A stretch of 13,197 nucleotides of DNA from assembly GCA_024399225.1 (NCBI GenBank), contig JAKSHV010000012.1, positions 1 through 13,197 of the forward strand, read 5' to 3'. How positions within the stretch are numbered: the stretch's first letter is position 1; each line of letters starts with the position of its first letter. Below are positions 1 to 5,928 of this stretch, piece by piece. Under the pieces are notes generated by a model. It had not been told where the DNA came from, made no database searches, and saw only the letters and a list, made by a program, of their open reading frames with translations. The stretch is from an archaeon (GTDB taxonomy: Archaea > Thermoplasmatota > Thermoplasmata > Methanomassiliicoccales > Methanomethylophilaceae). The translations under genes were made by a program, and so were the position numbers.

Positions 1-162
1 CACTTTTCAACAGAGAAAGCATATGGAGAATTTGATGGAATAATTGAAAAAAACGCCACAAAACTGCATTCTTTAAAAGACCTTAGGGATAAAATAATTG
101 AATGTCCGGAAGTTCTTTTCGAAGAAATGAAACAAGAATTAATGGACATCATCAATAGATGA
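1..162 (+). CDS. 3' end of an unrecognised protein (partial)
   Basis: The window opens inside a reading frame that gives 53 residues before a TGA stop at 160-162. The tail is rich in charged residues (Glu, Lys, Asp) and looks helical; it ends in FEEMKQELMDIINR. No family is recognisable from so short a piece. The coding is AT-rich, using codons such as AAA, ATA, TTA and GAA, like the next gene and unlike dnaG. The next start codon lies only 10 bp after the stop with a GGTGA ribosome-binding site between them, so the two genes probably form one operon. That this is a real gene rests on the open frame to the edge and the tight spacing. Confidence 0.6.
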   Translation, partial: HFSTEKAYGEFDGIIEKNATKLHSLKDLRDKIIECPEVLFEEMKQELMDIINR

Positions 163-172
163 AGGTGAATTA

Positions 173-772
173 ATGGAGGCGTGGATCAAGCAGTTTACTA
201 TTGGTGTGATAGGGGCCACTATTCTCATGGCTATAACCTTGCCCCTGTTCTCCCCCTCATTTGGAGTCCCTCAATATGACTTAGATATACGCCATGAATA
301 CCCCGACAGTTCCGATTATATCGATATTGTAGATCTTGAAACAGATTCTGAAATAAGTGCTACTCTGTTCTTAAAATCTAGTGACAAAATAGCAAACATA
401 AATGTGGTCGGTCACTACTCGATCAACAAAGGTAAGTCTGCAGAAGTTAGGATATATCTAAAAAGCGAAACGATGCTGTTACCGGTAAAAATTGAAAAAG
501 CTGCATTCAGCGTGAATCCGATAACTTCCGAATCGACAGATTTCTGCAATTACATTTCCATACTAGGAGATACTTCAGAAACCAGTGGCGAATGCACCAC
601 AGGCGCTTTCTCTCTGGATTGCAAGTACTTTAGACAAATGCCCACAGATACATTCGCTATTATGTTTGCAGTCGGAAATGATTATGGTCTAGATGGCCTT
701 CCCGGTTCAACATGTACAAAGACAATTTGTACATACAGCCTCAAATGGATAGACGCACCTGTACCCAATTGA
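173..772 (+). CDS. Small N-terminally membrane-anchored extracytoplasmic protein, unknown function
   Basis: This 199-residue protein was not recognised. Residues about 8-27 (FTIGVIGATILMAITLPLF region) form one hydrophobic segment, either a membrane anchor or an uncleaved signal. The rest is polar, acidic and rich in Ser, Thr, Asp and beta-branched residues, as expected of a domain facing outward. Five cysteines lie in the C-terminal 80 residues (in FCN, GEC, DCK, STC and TIC), and some could form disulfides outside the cell. The start at 173 is supported by a GGTGA ribosome-binding site at 164-168, four bases upstream. The codon use is AT-rich, matching the upstream partial gene and differing from the GC-rich dnaG, which hints at acquisition by transfer. 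A role as a surface or pilus-like protein is only a guess. Confidence 0.7.
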   Translation: MEAWIKQFTIGVIGATILMAITLPLFSPSFGVPQYDLDIRHEYPDSSDYIDIVDLETDSEISATLFLKSSDKIANINVVGHYSINKGKSAEVRIYLKSETMLLPVKIEKAAFSVNPITSESTDFCNYISILGDTSETSGECTTGAFSLDCKYFRQMPTDTFAIMFAVGNDYGLDGLPGSTCTKTICTYSLKWIDAPVPN

Positions 773-1115
773 TTTCGTCTTGTCAAATATCCAGCCGAAA
801 AACAACATTTACCATCTAGACGGACATATCTCTAGAATGGCGCTTTTATAATATACTACAATAGAGATACAGGAGCAAGGGAAAGACCATAGCGTTTTCC
901 TGTTCACACATCACTATCACACGATGCGGTCGAGCCGAGCTCCTGCATCATCATTGCCGACAATCCGATGAGGACACTGCGGCAGAAAATCAGTCGATAC
1001 AACAAAGAGATCCCCGAGGTCAGAGAGGACCGAATGAGGGGTGAGTTAGCAGTCGAAATACTGCCGAACAGGAAACCACAGTGTTTTTTCCCGGAATCAA
1101 ACCCGGAGTGGTTTC
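773..1115 (+). other. Gene-free stretch with putative structured dnaG leader
   Basis: These 343 bp hold no convincing gene. After the TATA box the sequence can fold in several places. CAGGAGC at 870-876 pairs with GCTCCTG at 939-945, and the helix extends to 866-949 with one mismatch. GGTC 1018-1021 pairs with GACC 1028-1031, flanked by CCCC 1012-1015 and GGGG 1038-1041. GCAGT 1049-1053 pairs with ACTGC 1060-1064. GAAACCAC 1072-1079 pairs exactly with GTGGTTTC 1108-1115, which directly abuts the dnaG ATG and covers part of its GGAGTGG ribosome-binding site. An open frame from 968 overlaps dnaG and is not believed. No tRNA, SRP RNA or RNase P RNA signature was recognised. A small RNA or a regulatory leader are both possible. 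Confidence 0.4.
844..851 (+). promoter_or_regulatory. Probable TATA box for dnaG
   Basis: TTTATAAT lies in an A/T-rich patch (cttttataatatac) in the gene-free stretch before dnaG and is the best archaeal TATA match there. Transcription would start about 25 bp downstream, near 870-875, giving a leader of roughly 240 nt. No equally good TATA element lies closer to the dnaG start codon. The assignment is from sequence alone. Confidence 0.5.
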
Positions 1116-3191
1116 ATGAACAACGTAACAGACCCCAGCTCAATCAAATATCAGGTCAAAGCAAAGATCAACGCAGACGGTATCGTCGACAAGCCCGATG
1201 TGGTCGGTGCTATTTTCGGTCAGACCGAAGGACTCCTCGGCGACAACCTCGACCTCAGGGACCTCCAGAAATCCGGTAGGATCGGAAGGGTCGAAGTCGA
1301 GATCGTCTCCAAAGGCGGAAAATCCGAAGGAATCATCTACATGTCCTCCTCCCTCGACCAGGTCGAGACCGCCATCATCGCAGCAACCCTTGAGACCATC
1401 GACCGTGTCGGACCCTGCAAGGCCAACATCAAGGTCGTCGGAATCGAGGATGTCCGTATCACCAAGAGGGAACAGATTGCAGAGCGTGCCAAGGAACTCC
1501 TCGGAGTCCTCATGGAGCAGGCAAAGGGATCCGGTTCCAATATCACTCAGAATATCAGGGAATCCCTCCAGGTCGAGGAGATCACCACCTACGGTAAGGA
1601 GCGCTGCCCCGCAGGACCTACCGTGAAGAGCTCCGAGGCGATCATCATCGTCGAGGGAAGGTCCGATGTCCTCAACCTGCTCAGGGCAGGAATCAAGAAC
1701 GCAATCGCGGTCGAGGGAACCAACATCCCCAAATCCGTCCAGGACCTCTCCAAGGAGAGGGTCACCACCGCATTCGTCGACGGTGACAGGGGAGGAGAGC
1801 TCATTCTCAGGGAGCTCTTCCAGACCTCCGACATCGACTACGTCGCACGCGCACCCCGTTCCCAGGAGGTCGAGGAGCTTTCCGCAAAGCAGCTCGTCAA
1901 GTGCCTCAGGAACAAGGTCCCCGGCGACCAGTACATGGAGATGAACAAGCTCTCCTTCGAGGAGAAGGAACTCTCCGAGGATGCAGACGCAGAGGTCAGG
2001 GAACGCCCCGCCAAACGCCGCAACGAGGAGCCCGCTGAAGAGGAACCCCGCTTCAGGGTACGCAAGGCCAACAACGAGGATGACGACGGAGAGTCCCGCT
2101 TCAGGAACAGGCGCGAAAGGCACACCAGGAGGAACGCCGAGGAGGATGCCGAGGATGAGGGAAGGTTCAGGAACCGCCGTGAGAGGCACACCCGCAGGAA
2201 CGCTGAGGAGGATGCCGAGTCCGAGGACGAGGGCCGCGTCAGGAACCGCAGGGACCGCCACACCAGGAGGAACGCCGAGGAAGACGCTGAGGAGGAACCC
2301 CGCTTCAGGAACAGGCGCGAAAGGCACACCCGCAGGAGTGCAGAAGAAGATGCCGAGGATGAGGGAAGGTTCAGGAACCGCCGTGAGAGGCACACCCGCA
2401 GGAACGCTGAGGAGGATGCCGAGTCCGAGGACGAGGGCCGCGTCAGGAACCGCAGGGACCGCCACACCAGGAGGAACGCCGAGGAAGACGCTGAGGAGGA
2501 ACCCCGCTTCAGGAACAGGCGCGAAAGGCACACCCGCAGGAGTGCAGAAGAAGATGCCGAGCCCGTCATCGTAGACGACGAGACCGAGGAGATCCCCGCA
2601 GAGAACGTTCAGACCGTAGAAGAGATCCCCGAGACCGAATCCGTCATCACCGAGACCGAGGACGGACAGATCATCGTCGAGGAAGTTGAGATCAAGGAAG
2701 AGCCCGTCGAGGTGGCACCTGCAGTCGAAGAGAAGACTGTCGAGGAACCTGTCGCAGAGCCCGCACCCGTCGTCGAGGAAGCTCCTGCAGTTGAGGAGAA
2801 ACCCGCAGAGGAGCCCGTCGAGGAGGAGAAGCCCAAGAGGACCATCAGGGCACCCCGCGGAAAGAAGGATGCCAAGAAGGAGAAGGTCCTGACCGAGGAG
2901 CAGGAGAAGCTCAGGGACATCCTCAGCGAGATTTCCAGCACCCGCAACTCCGTCCTCATGGACGGCGATGGAAACATCATCGACAAGGTCGAGGTCAAGA
3001 CTCTTGCAGCATACCTCAAGGAGAGCACTGCAGACAACATTACCACCATCGTCTTCGACGGAGTCATCTCCCAGAACATCCTTGACATCTCCTCCGGAAA
3101 GGGAATCAAGACCCTCGTCGGAAAGAACAAGGGAAAAATCTCCAAGCTTCCCGCAGACCTGACCATCTGGACCAGGTCCGACCTCCTCTGA
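1116..3191 (+). CDS. dnaG: Archaeal DnaG primase-like TOPRIM protein with expanded Arg/Glu repeat tract
   Basis: Archaeal DnaG is a TOPRIM-fold protein related to bacterial primase; it makes RNA primers in vitro and is also a subunit of the archaeal RNA exosome. Residues 1-165 are the archaeal N-terminal domain (KYQVKAKINADGIVDKPDVV and onward). Residues about 171-265 are the TOPRIM domain, with the catalytic glutamate E180 in VEGRSD and the DxD pair D222/D224 in VDGDRGG. Residues about 590-691 are the conserved C-terminal domain. Between them lie about 190 residues of Arg-rich and Glu-rich repeats (295-485), then an acidic Pro/Val/Glu linker and a basic patch (PRGKKDAKKEK). The family is usually about 400-450 residues, so the excess is almost all linker. 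The start at 1116 has GGAGTGG just upstream. An AAA+ ATPase gene follows after 17 bp, probably in the same operon. Confidence 0.95.
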   Translation: MNNVTDPSSIKYQVKAKINADGIVDKPDVVGAIFGQTEGLLGDNLDLRDLQKSGRIGRVEVEIVSKGGKSEGIIYMSSSLDQVETAIIAATLETIDRVGPCKANIKVVGIEDVRITKREQIAERAKELLGVLMEQAKGSGSNITQNIRESLQVEEITTYGKERCPAGPTVKSSEAIIIVEGRSDVLNLLRAGIKNAIAVEGTNIPKSVQDLSKERVTTAFVDGDRGGELILRELFQTSDIDYVARAPRSQEVEELSAKQLVKCLRNKVPGDQYMEMNKLSFEEKELSEDADAEVRERPAKRRNEEPAEEEPRFRVRKANNEDDDGESRFRNRRERHTRRNAEEDAEDEGRFRNRRERHTRRNAEEDAESEDEGRVRNRRDRHTRRNAEEDAEEEPRFRNRRERHTRRSAEEDAEDEGRFRNRRERHTRRNAEEDAESEDEGRVRNRRDRHTRRNAEEDAEEEPRFRNRRERHTRRSAEEDAEPVIVDDETEEIPAENVQTVEEIPETESVITETEDGQIIVEEVEIKEEPVEVAPAVEEKTVEEPVAEPAPVVEEAPAVEEKPAEEPVEEEKPKRTIRAPRGKKDAKKEKVLTEEQEKLRDILSEISSTRNSVLMDGDGNIIDKVEVKTLAAYLKESTADNITTIVFDGVISQNILDISSGKGIKTLVGKNKGKISKLPADLTIWTRSDLL
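2145..2552 (+). repeat. Perfect 204-bp tandem duplication inside dnaG
   Basis: The 204 bp at 2145-2348 are repeated without a single difference at 2349-2552, and identity runs 9 bp further, to 2561. Each copy encodes 68 residues (344-411 and 412-479) made of three related 22-24 residue units with the pattern RFRNRRERHTRR followed by NAEEDAEDE. A less regular unit precedes the first copy and a partial unit follows the second, giving about seven units. The length is a multiple of three, so the frame is kept. Identity at third codon positions indicates a recent duplication or ongoing homogenisation. Confidence 0.97.
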
Positions 3192-3198
3192 AAATAAA

Positions 3199-3208
3199 GT
3201 GATATCAC
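3199..3208. promoter_or_regulatory. 10-bp palindrome abutting the AAA+ gene start
   Basis: GTGATATCAC is a perfect palindrome filling the ten bases directly before the ATG at 3209. Its GTGAT half also resembles the GGTGA ribosome-binding site and may serve as one. Whether it is also an operator is unknown, since palindromes of this size do arise by chance. Confidence 0.3.
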
Positions 3209-4729
3209 ATGGCAGCACCTAAGAAAGTAGCAGTCAGCGAATGGGATGACGTTGCGGCCTTGAAACACACCGGACAGGTCCTCATCCCTGCCGATCCCCT
3301 CGACAGGGTCCTCGGACAGGAGGAGGCCATCAACCTCGCCAAGATTGCGGCCGCACAGAGGAGGAACATCCTCCTCGTCGGACCCCCGGGAACCGGTAAG
3401 TCGATGATCGCAAGGGCGATCTCGATGAACCTCCCCAAGGCAACCAAGGAGATCCGTGTCGCACACAACCCCGAGAATCCCGAGAGGCCCTTCCTCAACA
3501 TCCTCGACGAAAGCGAGGTAGAATCCGAGGAGATCGACGGATCCATCGGCGAGCTGAAGGATCCCAAGGACGTCCCCGCAAACATCGCAGAGCACCTCGG
3601 ATACCGCTGCAAAGGATGCGGAGAGATCTCCATGCCCGACGAGATCAACTGCCCCCGCTGCGGAAAAGGCAAGATCGAGGGACAGGGCAGCATGAACAAC
3701 CCCTTCGGAATCAACCTTGCAGGACTGTTCCAGCAGGCCGGACTCCCTCCCCAGACCGCAGGAAAAGAGAGGGTCAACACCATCCGCCTCAACAAGGGAC
3801 AGGAGGAGACCGTCGTCTTCGAGCGTGCAGGTGACAAGATCAGGATGCTCGACACCAAAGCCCTAGAGAAGAAGAACAAGATGAGCAAGAAGTCCAACAC
3901 CAAGACCCTTGTGAAACTTGACAGGAACCCCTTCGTCCTTGCCACCGGAGCATCCGAGACCGAGCTTCTCGGAGATGTCAGGCACGACCCCTACGGTGGT
4001 CACGACAAGATCGGAGTACCTGCCTACCAGAGGGTCATCCCCGGAGCGATCCATGAGGCACACGAGGGAGTCCTCTTCGTAGACGAGATCTCCCACCTCG
4101 GAAGCCTCCAGAGATTCATCCTCACCGCCATGCAGGACAAGAAGTTCCCCATCACCGGAAGGAACCCCCAGTCCTCCGGAGCAAGCGTCAAGGTAGAGGA
4201 CGTCCCCTGTGACTTCATCCTCGTCGCCGCATGCAACATGCAGGACCTGGAGAACATCCTCTCCCCTCTGAGGTCGAGGATTATCGGAAACGGATACGAG
4301 GTTCTCGTGGACGTCGCCATGCCCGACAACAGCAGGAACCGTGCGAAATACGCACAGTTCGTCGCACAGGAGATCGCCATGGACGGACACATCCCCAACG
4401 CGACCATCGAGGCCGTGGAGGAGATTATCGCCGAGGGAAGGAAACGTGCTAAGGCCGACAACCAGAACAATGCACTGACCCTGAGGCTCAGGGAGCTCGG
4501 CGGACTCATCAGGGCCGCCGGAGACATCGCCGTCATGGAGAAATCCAGGTACATCACCGCAGAGCATGTCCAGCTCGCCAAGAAGAGGTCCATGCCCGTA
4601 GAGGAGCAGATCAAGCAGCGCTACGGATCCTACCAGAAGGGTATGACCCACGACATCTCCGATGCTCAGAAGCAGAAGTCCGAGTACTATCTGCAGAACG
4701 AGCACATCGACGACACGATGTACAACTGA
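3209..4729 (+). CDS. LonB-like AAA+ ATPase without protease domain, with inserted zinc ribbon
   Basis: This is a cytoplasmic AAA+ ATPase whose core closely resembles archaeal LonB. The Walker A motif GPPGTGKS is at 58-65 and follows the LonB-like DRVLGQEEAINLAKIAAAQ. Walker B GVLFVDE is at 287-293, the sensor-1 asparagine is N343 (AACN), arginine-finger candidates R355/R357 are in LRSRI, and sensor 2 lies in LRLRELGGLIRAAGD (424-438). LonB normally carries two membrane helices between Walker A and B and a Ser-Lys protease domain after the AAA+ module. Here neither is present: the insert holds a four-cysteine zinc ribbon (C134, C137, C148, C151) and a basic linker, and the protein stops at 506 after YYLQNEHIDDTMYN. 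It would therefore remodel or unfold partners rather than degrade them by itself. Its partner is unknown; the 17-bp gap to dnaG suggests a link to DnaG or nucleic-acid work. Confidence 0.85.
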   Translation: MAAPKKVAVSEWDDVAALKHTGQVLIPADPLDRVLGQEEAINLAKIAAAQRRNILLVGPPGTGKSMIARAISMNLPKATKEIRVAHNPENPERPFLNILDESEVESEEIDGSIGELKDPKDVPANIAEHLGYRCKGCGEISMPDEINCPRCGKGKIEGQGSMNNPFGINLAGLFQQAGLPPQTAGKERVNTIRLNKGQEETVVFERAGDKIRMLDTKALEKKNKMSKKSNTKTLVKLDRNPFVLATGASETELLGDVRHDPYGGHDKIGVPAYQRVIPGAIHEAHEGVLFVDEISHLGSLQRFILTAMQDKKFPITGRNPQSSGASVKVEDVPCDFILVAACNMQDLENILSPLRSRIIGNGYEVLVDVAMPDNSRNRAKYAQFVAQEIAMDGHIPNATIEAVEEIIAEGRKRAKADNQNNALTLRLRELGGLIRAAGDIAVMEKSRYITAEHVQLAKKRSMPVEEQIKQRYGSYQKGMTHDISDAQKQKSEYYLQNEHIDDTMYN

Positions 4730-4740
4730 GAAACATTGAA

Positions 4741-4772
4741 GGGGGCCAAAAGCCCCCGATTATTTTTATCTA
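4741..4772. terminator. Hairpin plus T-tract between convergent genes
   Basis: GGGGGC at 4741-4746 and GCCCCC at 4752-4757 form a perfect 6-bp GC stem with a 5-base loop, followed by GATTATTTTTATC. It lies 11 bp after the AAA+ ATPase stop codon and 4 bp beyond the stop of the convergent Sel1 gene. The T-rich run suits termination of the + strand operon, since archaea terminate mainly on U-tracts. The stem could also act from the other side. Confidence 0.7.
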
Positions 4773-4776
4773 AAAT

Positions 4777-5400
4777 TCAGGACAGACCGATGGTCACGAC
4801 GTTGATCTGTTTCTTGAGGGCACCGACCATGATCTGTGCCTTCTTGTGTCCGGTATCGGCGGCCATCGTGAACCACTTCATAGCCTCGAACTCGTTGATG
4901 TCAACGCCTTTTCCCTTGTGATATGCCATTCCGATGCTGAACTGGGCTTTGTTGAATCCCAGAGCTGCGGATTTCTTGAACCATTCCATGGATTTGGAAT
5001 AATCCTGTTCCACGCCGTTTCCGTCACGGTACATGGTTCCGATGTTGTACATGGCCTTGGCACTTCCCATGTCGGAGGCCTTCTGATAGATCTCGAGGGC
5101 CTTGAGATAATCCTGGGGTGTTCCCTTGCCGCCCTCGTACATGACACCGAGGTTGTACATTCCCTTCTGGCTTCCCATCTCTGCGGACTTTGCAAAATAT
5201 CCGAGTGCCTTCTCGAAGGACTGTTCCACAGTGTATCCGTGGTAGTACACGACACCGAGATAGTAGATCGCATCAACGTGTCCCATCTCTGCCGCTTTCT
5301 GGAAAAGTTCGACTGCCTTGGGCATCTGTGCATCGTCGTCGGCCTCGTAGTACGAGAAACCTTCGTCGAAAACCGCCTGTGCGTCGGTCATGTCTGTCAT
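4777..5400 (-). CDS. Sel1-like repeat (TPR-type) protein
   Basis: This 207-residue protein consists almost wholly of Sel1-like repeats, which form an alpha-solenoid used for protein-protein contacts. Four full repeats are visible at about 43-78, 79-114, 115-150 and 151-186, each with the pattern A-x-x-x-LG-x-x-Y-x-x-G-x-x...A-x-x-x-x-x-KA-A-x-x-G, and a partial one lies at about 27-42. There is no signal peptide, membrane segment or enzymatic domain, so it probably acts as a cytoplasmic scaffold or adaptor. The start at 5400 has a second in-frame ATG three codons later. No strong ribosome-binding site is seen; a TATA box at 5434-5439 predicts a leader of about ten bases. The GNAT gene ends 26 bp upstream on the same strand, so read-through from it is also possible. 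Confidence 0.9.
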   Translation of the reverse strand: MTDMTDAQAVFDEGFSYYEADDDAQMPKAVELFQKAAEMGHVDAIYYLGVVYYHGYTVEQSFEKALGYFAKSAEMGSQKGMYNLGVMYEGGKGTPQDYLKALEIYQKASDMGSAKAMYNIGTMYRDGNGVEQDYSKSMEWFKKSAALGFNKAQFSIGMAYHKGKGVDINEFEAMKWFTMAADTGHKKAQIMVGALKKQINVVTIGLS

Positions 5401-5426
5401 GATGCGGCGTTATTACTCCGTCATAT

Positions 5427-5897
5427 TTAGGACATATATGTTATGCGACGGTTTCCGAAGCCCATATCCAGCACCATCCTGGTGCCGGAGGAACCGTCGT
5501 TGTAGAATGCTTCGAGCCTCTCGGTGGGAACGAATCCCCTCTTGCGATAGAACTCGAACGCGAATGTGTTCCCATCCTTGACCTCGAGCTGGATCGAGGA
5601 TATTCCCTCCATCATCGCAGCTTGTCTGAAATGATTCAGCATCATGGAACCCACACCTTTTCCGCGATAATTCGAATCCACGCAGAACAGGGAGATGGAT
5701 GCCCTTCCGTTGGGAAGTCTGGCACCTGCAAGATATCCGACGATGTGACCGAACAGGTCGACGGCGACGATCTGTCCCGAAGACCACTGCATCATAAAAT
5801 AAGAGACCACCTCGGGTGCGAAGTATTCATCCAAGGATGAACACATCAGCGAATAAGCGGAGGGTTCCTCCCCTTGGCGCATCTTCCTTATTTCCAT
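5427..5897 (-). CDS. GNAT-family N-acetyltransferase
   Basis: This 156-residue protein is a GCN5-related acetyltransferase, which moves an acetyl group from acetyl-CoA to an amine on a small molecule or protein. Motif A covers about 66-90 and contains the acetyl-CoA pyrophosphate-binding loop RGKGVG (78-83) after the strand ISLFCVDSNY. Motif B follows as LEVKDGNTFAFEFYRKRGF (104-122), with Y117 placed like the general-acid tyrosine of many GNATs. The layout resembles RimI-like enzymes, but the substrate cannot be told from sequence. The ATG at 5897 lies about 25 bp after a TATA box (5922-5928) that overlaps the 3' end of the upstream gene, so its mRNA is probably leaderless. The stop codon is TAA, the only non-TGA stop in the window. 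Confidence 0.9.
   Translation of the reverse strand: MEIRKMRQGEEPSAYSLMCSSLDEYFAPEVVSYFMMQWSSGQIVAVDLFGHIVGYLAGARLPNGRASISLFCVDSNYRGKGVGSMMLNHFRQAAMMEGISSIQLEVKDGNTFAFEFYRKRGFVPTERLEAFYNDGSSGTRMVLDMGFGNRRITYMS
5434..5439 (-). promoter_or_regulatory. TATA box for the Sel1-repeat gene
   Basis: On the - strand AACATATATGTCC contains TATATA, 34-39 bp before the Sel1 ATG, so initiation would fall about 10 bases ahead of the start codon. It lies just inside the intergenic side of the GNAT 3' end region. The call rests on position and match only. Confidence 0.4.
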
Positions 5898-5921
5898 GTT
5901 GCAGAGACATGGTATTTCGGC

Positions 5922-5928
5922 TATATAT
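5922..5928 (-). promoter_or_regulatory. TATA box for the GNAT gene
   Basis: On the - strand GATATATAG lies 25-31 bp before the GNAT ATG, the spacing expected for a leaderless transcript. Its distal base overlaps the stop codon of the upstream phospholipase-D-like gene. Confidence 0.5.

Noticed and set aside
870..1064. Possible RNase P RNA or SRP RNA (GGGAAAG and purine-rich motifs after a TATA box)
   Set aside because: The conserved cores of these RNAs could not be found, and the length and helix order do not fit.
904..1113. A roughly 70-codon open stretch on the - strand in the gap before dnaG, with three in-frame ATGs near its end
   Set aside because: The only ATG starts give 16 residues, with no ribosome-binding site or TATA box at a fitting distance.
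968..1279. A 103-residue open frame starting in the dnaG leader and overlapping dnaG by about 160 bp
   Set aside because: It has no ribosome-binding site and uses codons rare in this genome (CGA, AGA, TTA, ATA), and its second half is only the out-of-frame reading of dnaG. A regulatory upstream frame remains remotely possible.
2090..2561. Regular repeats resembling a CRISPR or satellite array
   Set aside because: The repeats are in frame within dnaG, multiples of three long, have no unique spacers and encode a coherent charged tract.
1140..3218. A 692-residue open frame antisense to the whole of dnaG
   Set aside because: It mirrors the sense gene because strongly biased codons (few T at key positions, many GAG, GAC, CTC and ATC) remove antisense stops; its translation is low-complexity Leu/Asp/Gly with no domain, and dnaG is clearly real.
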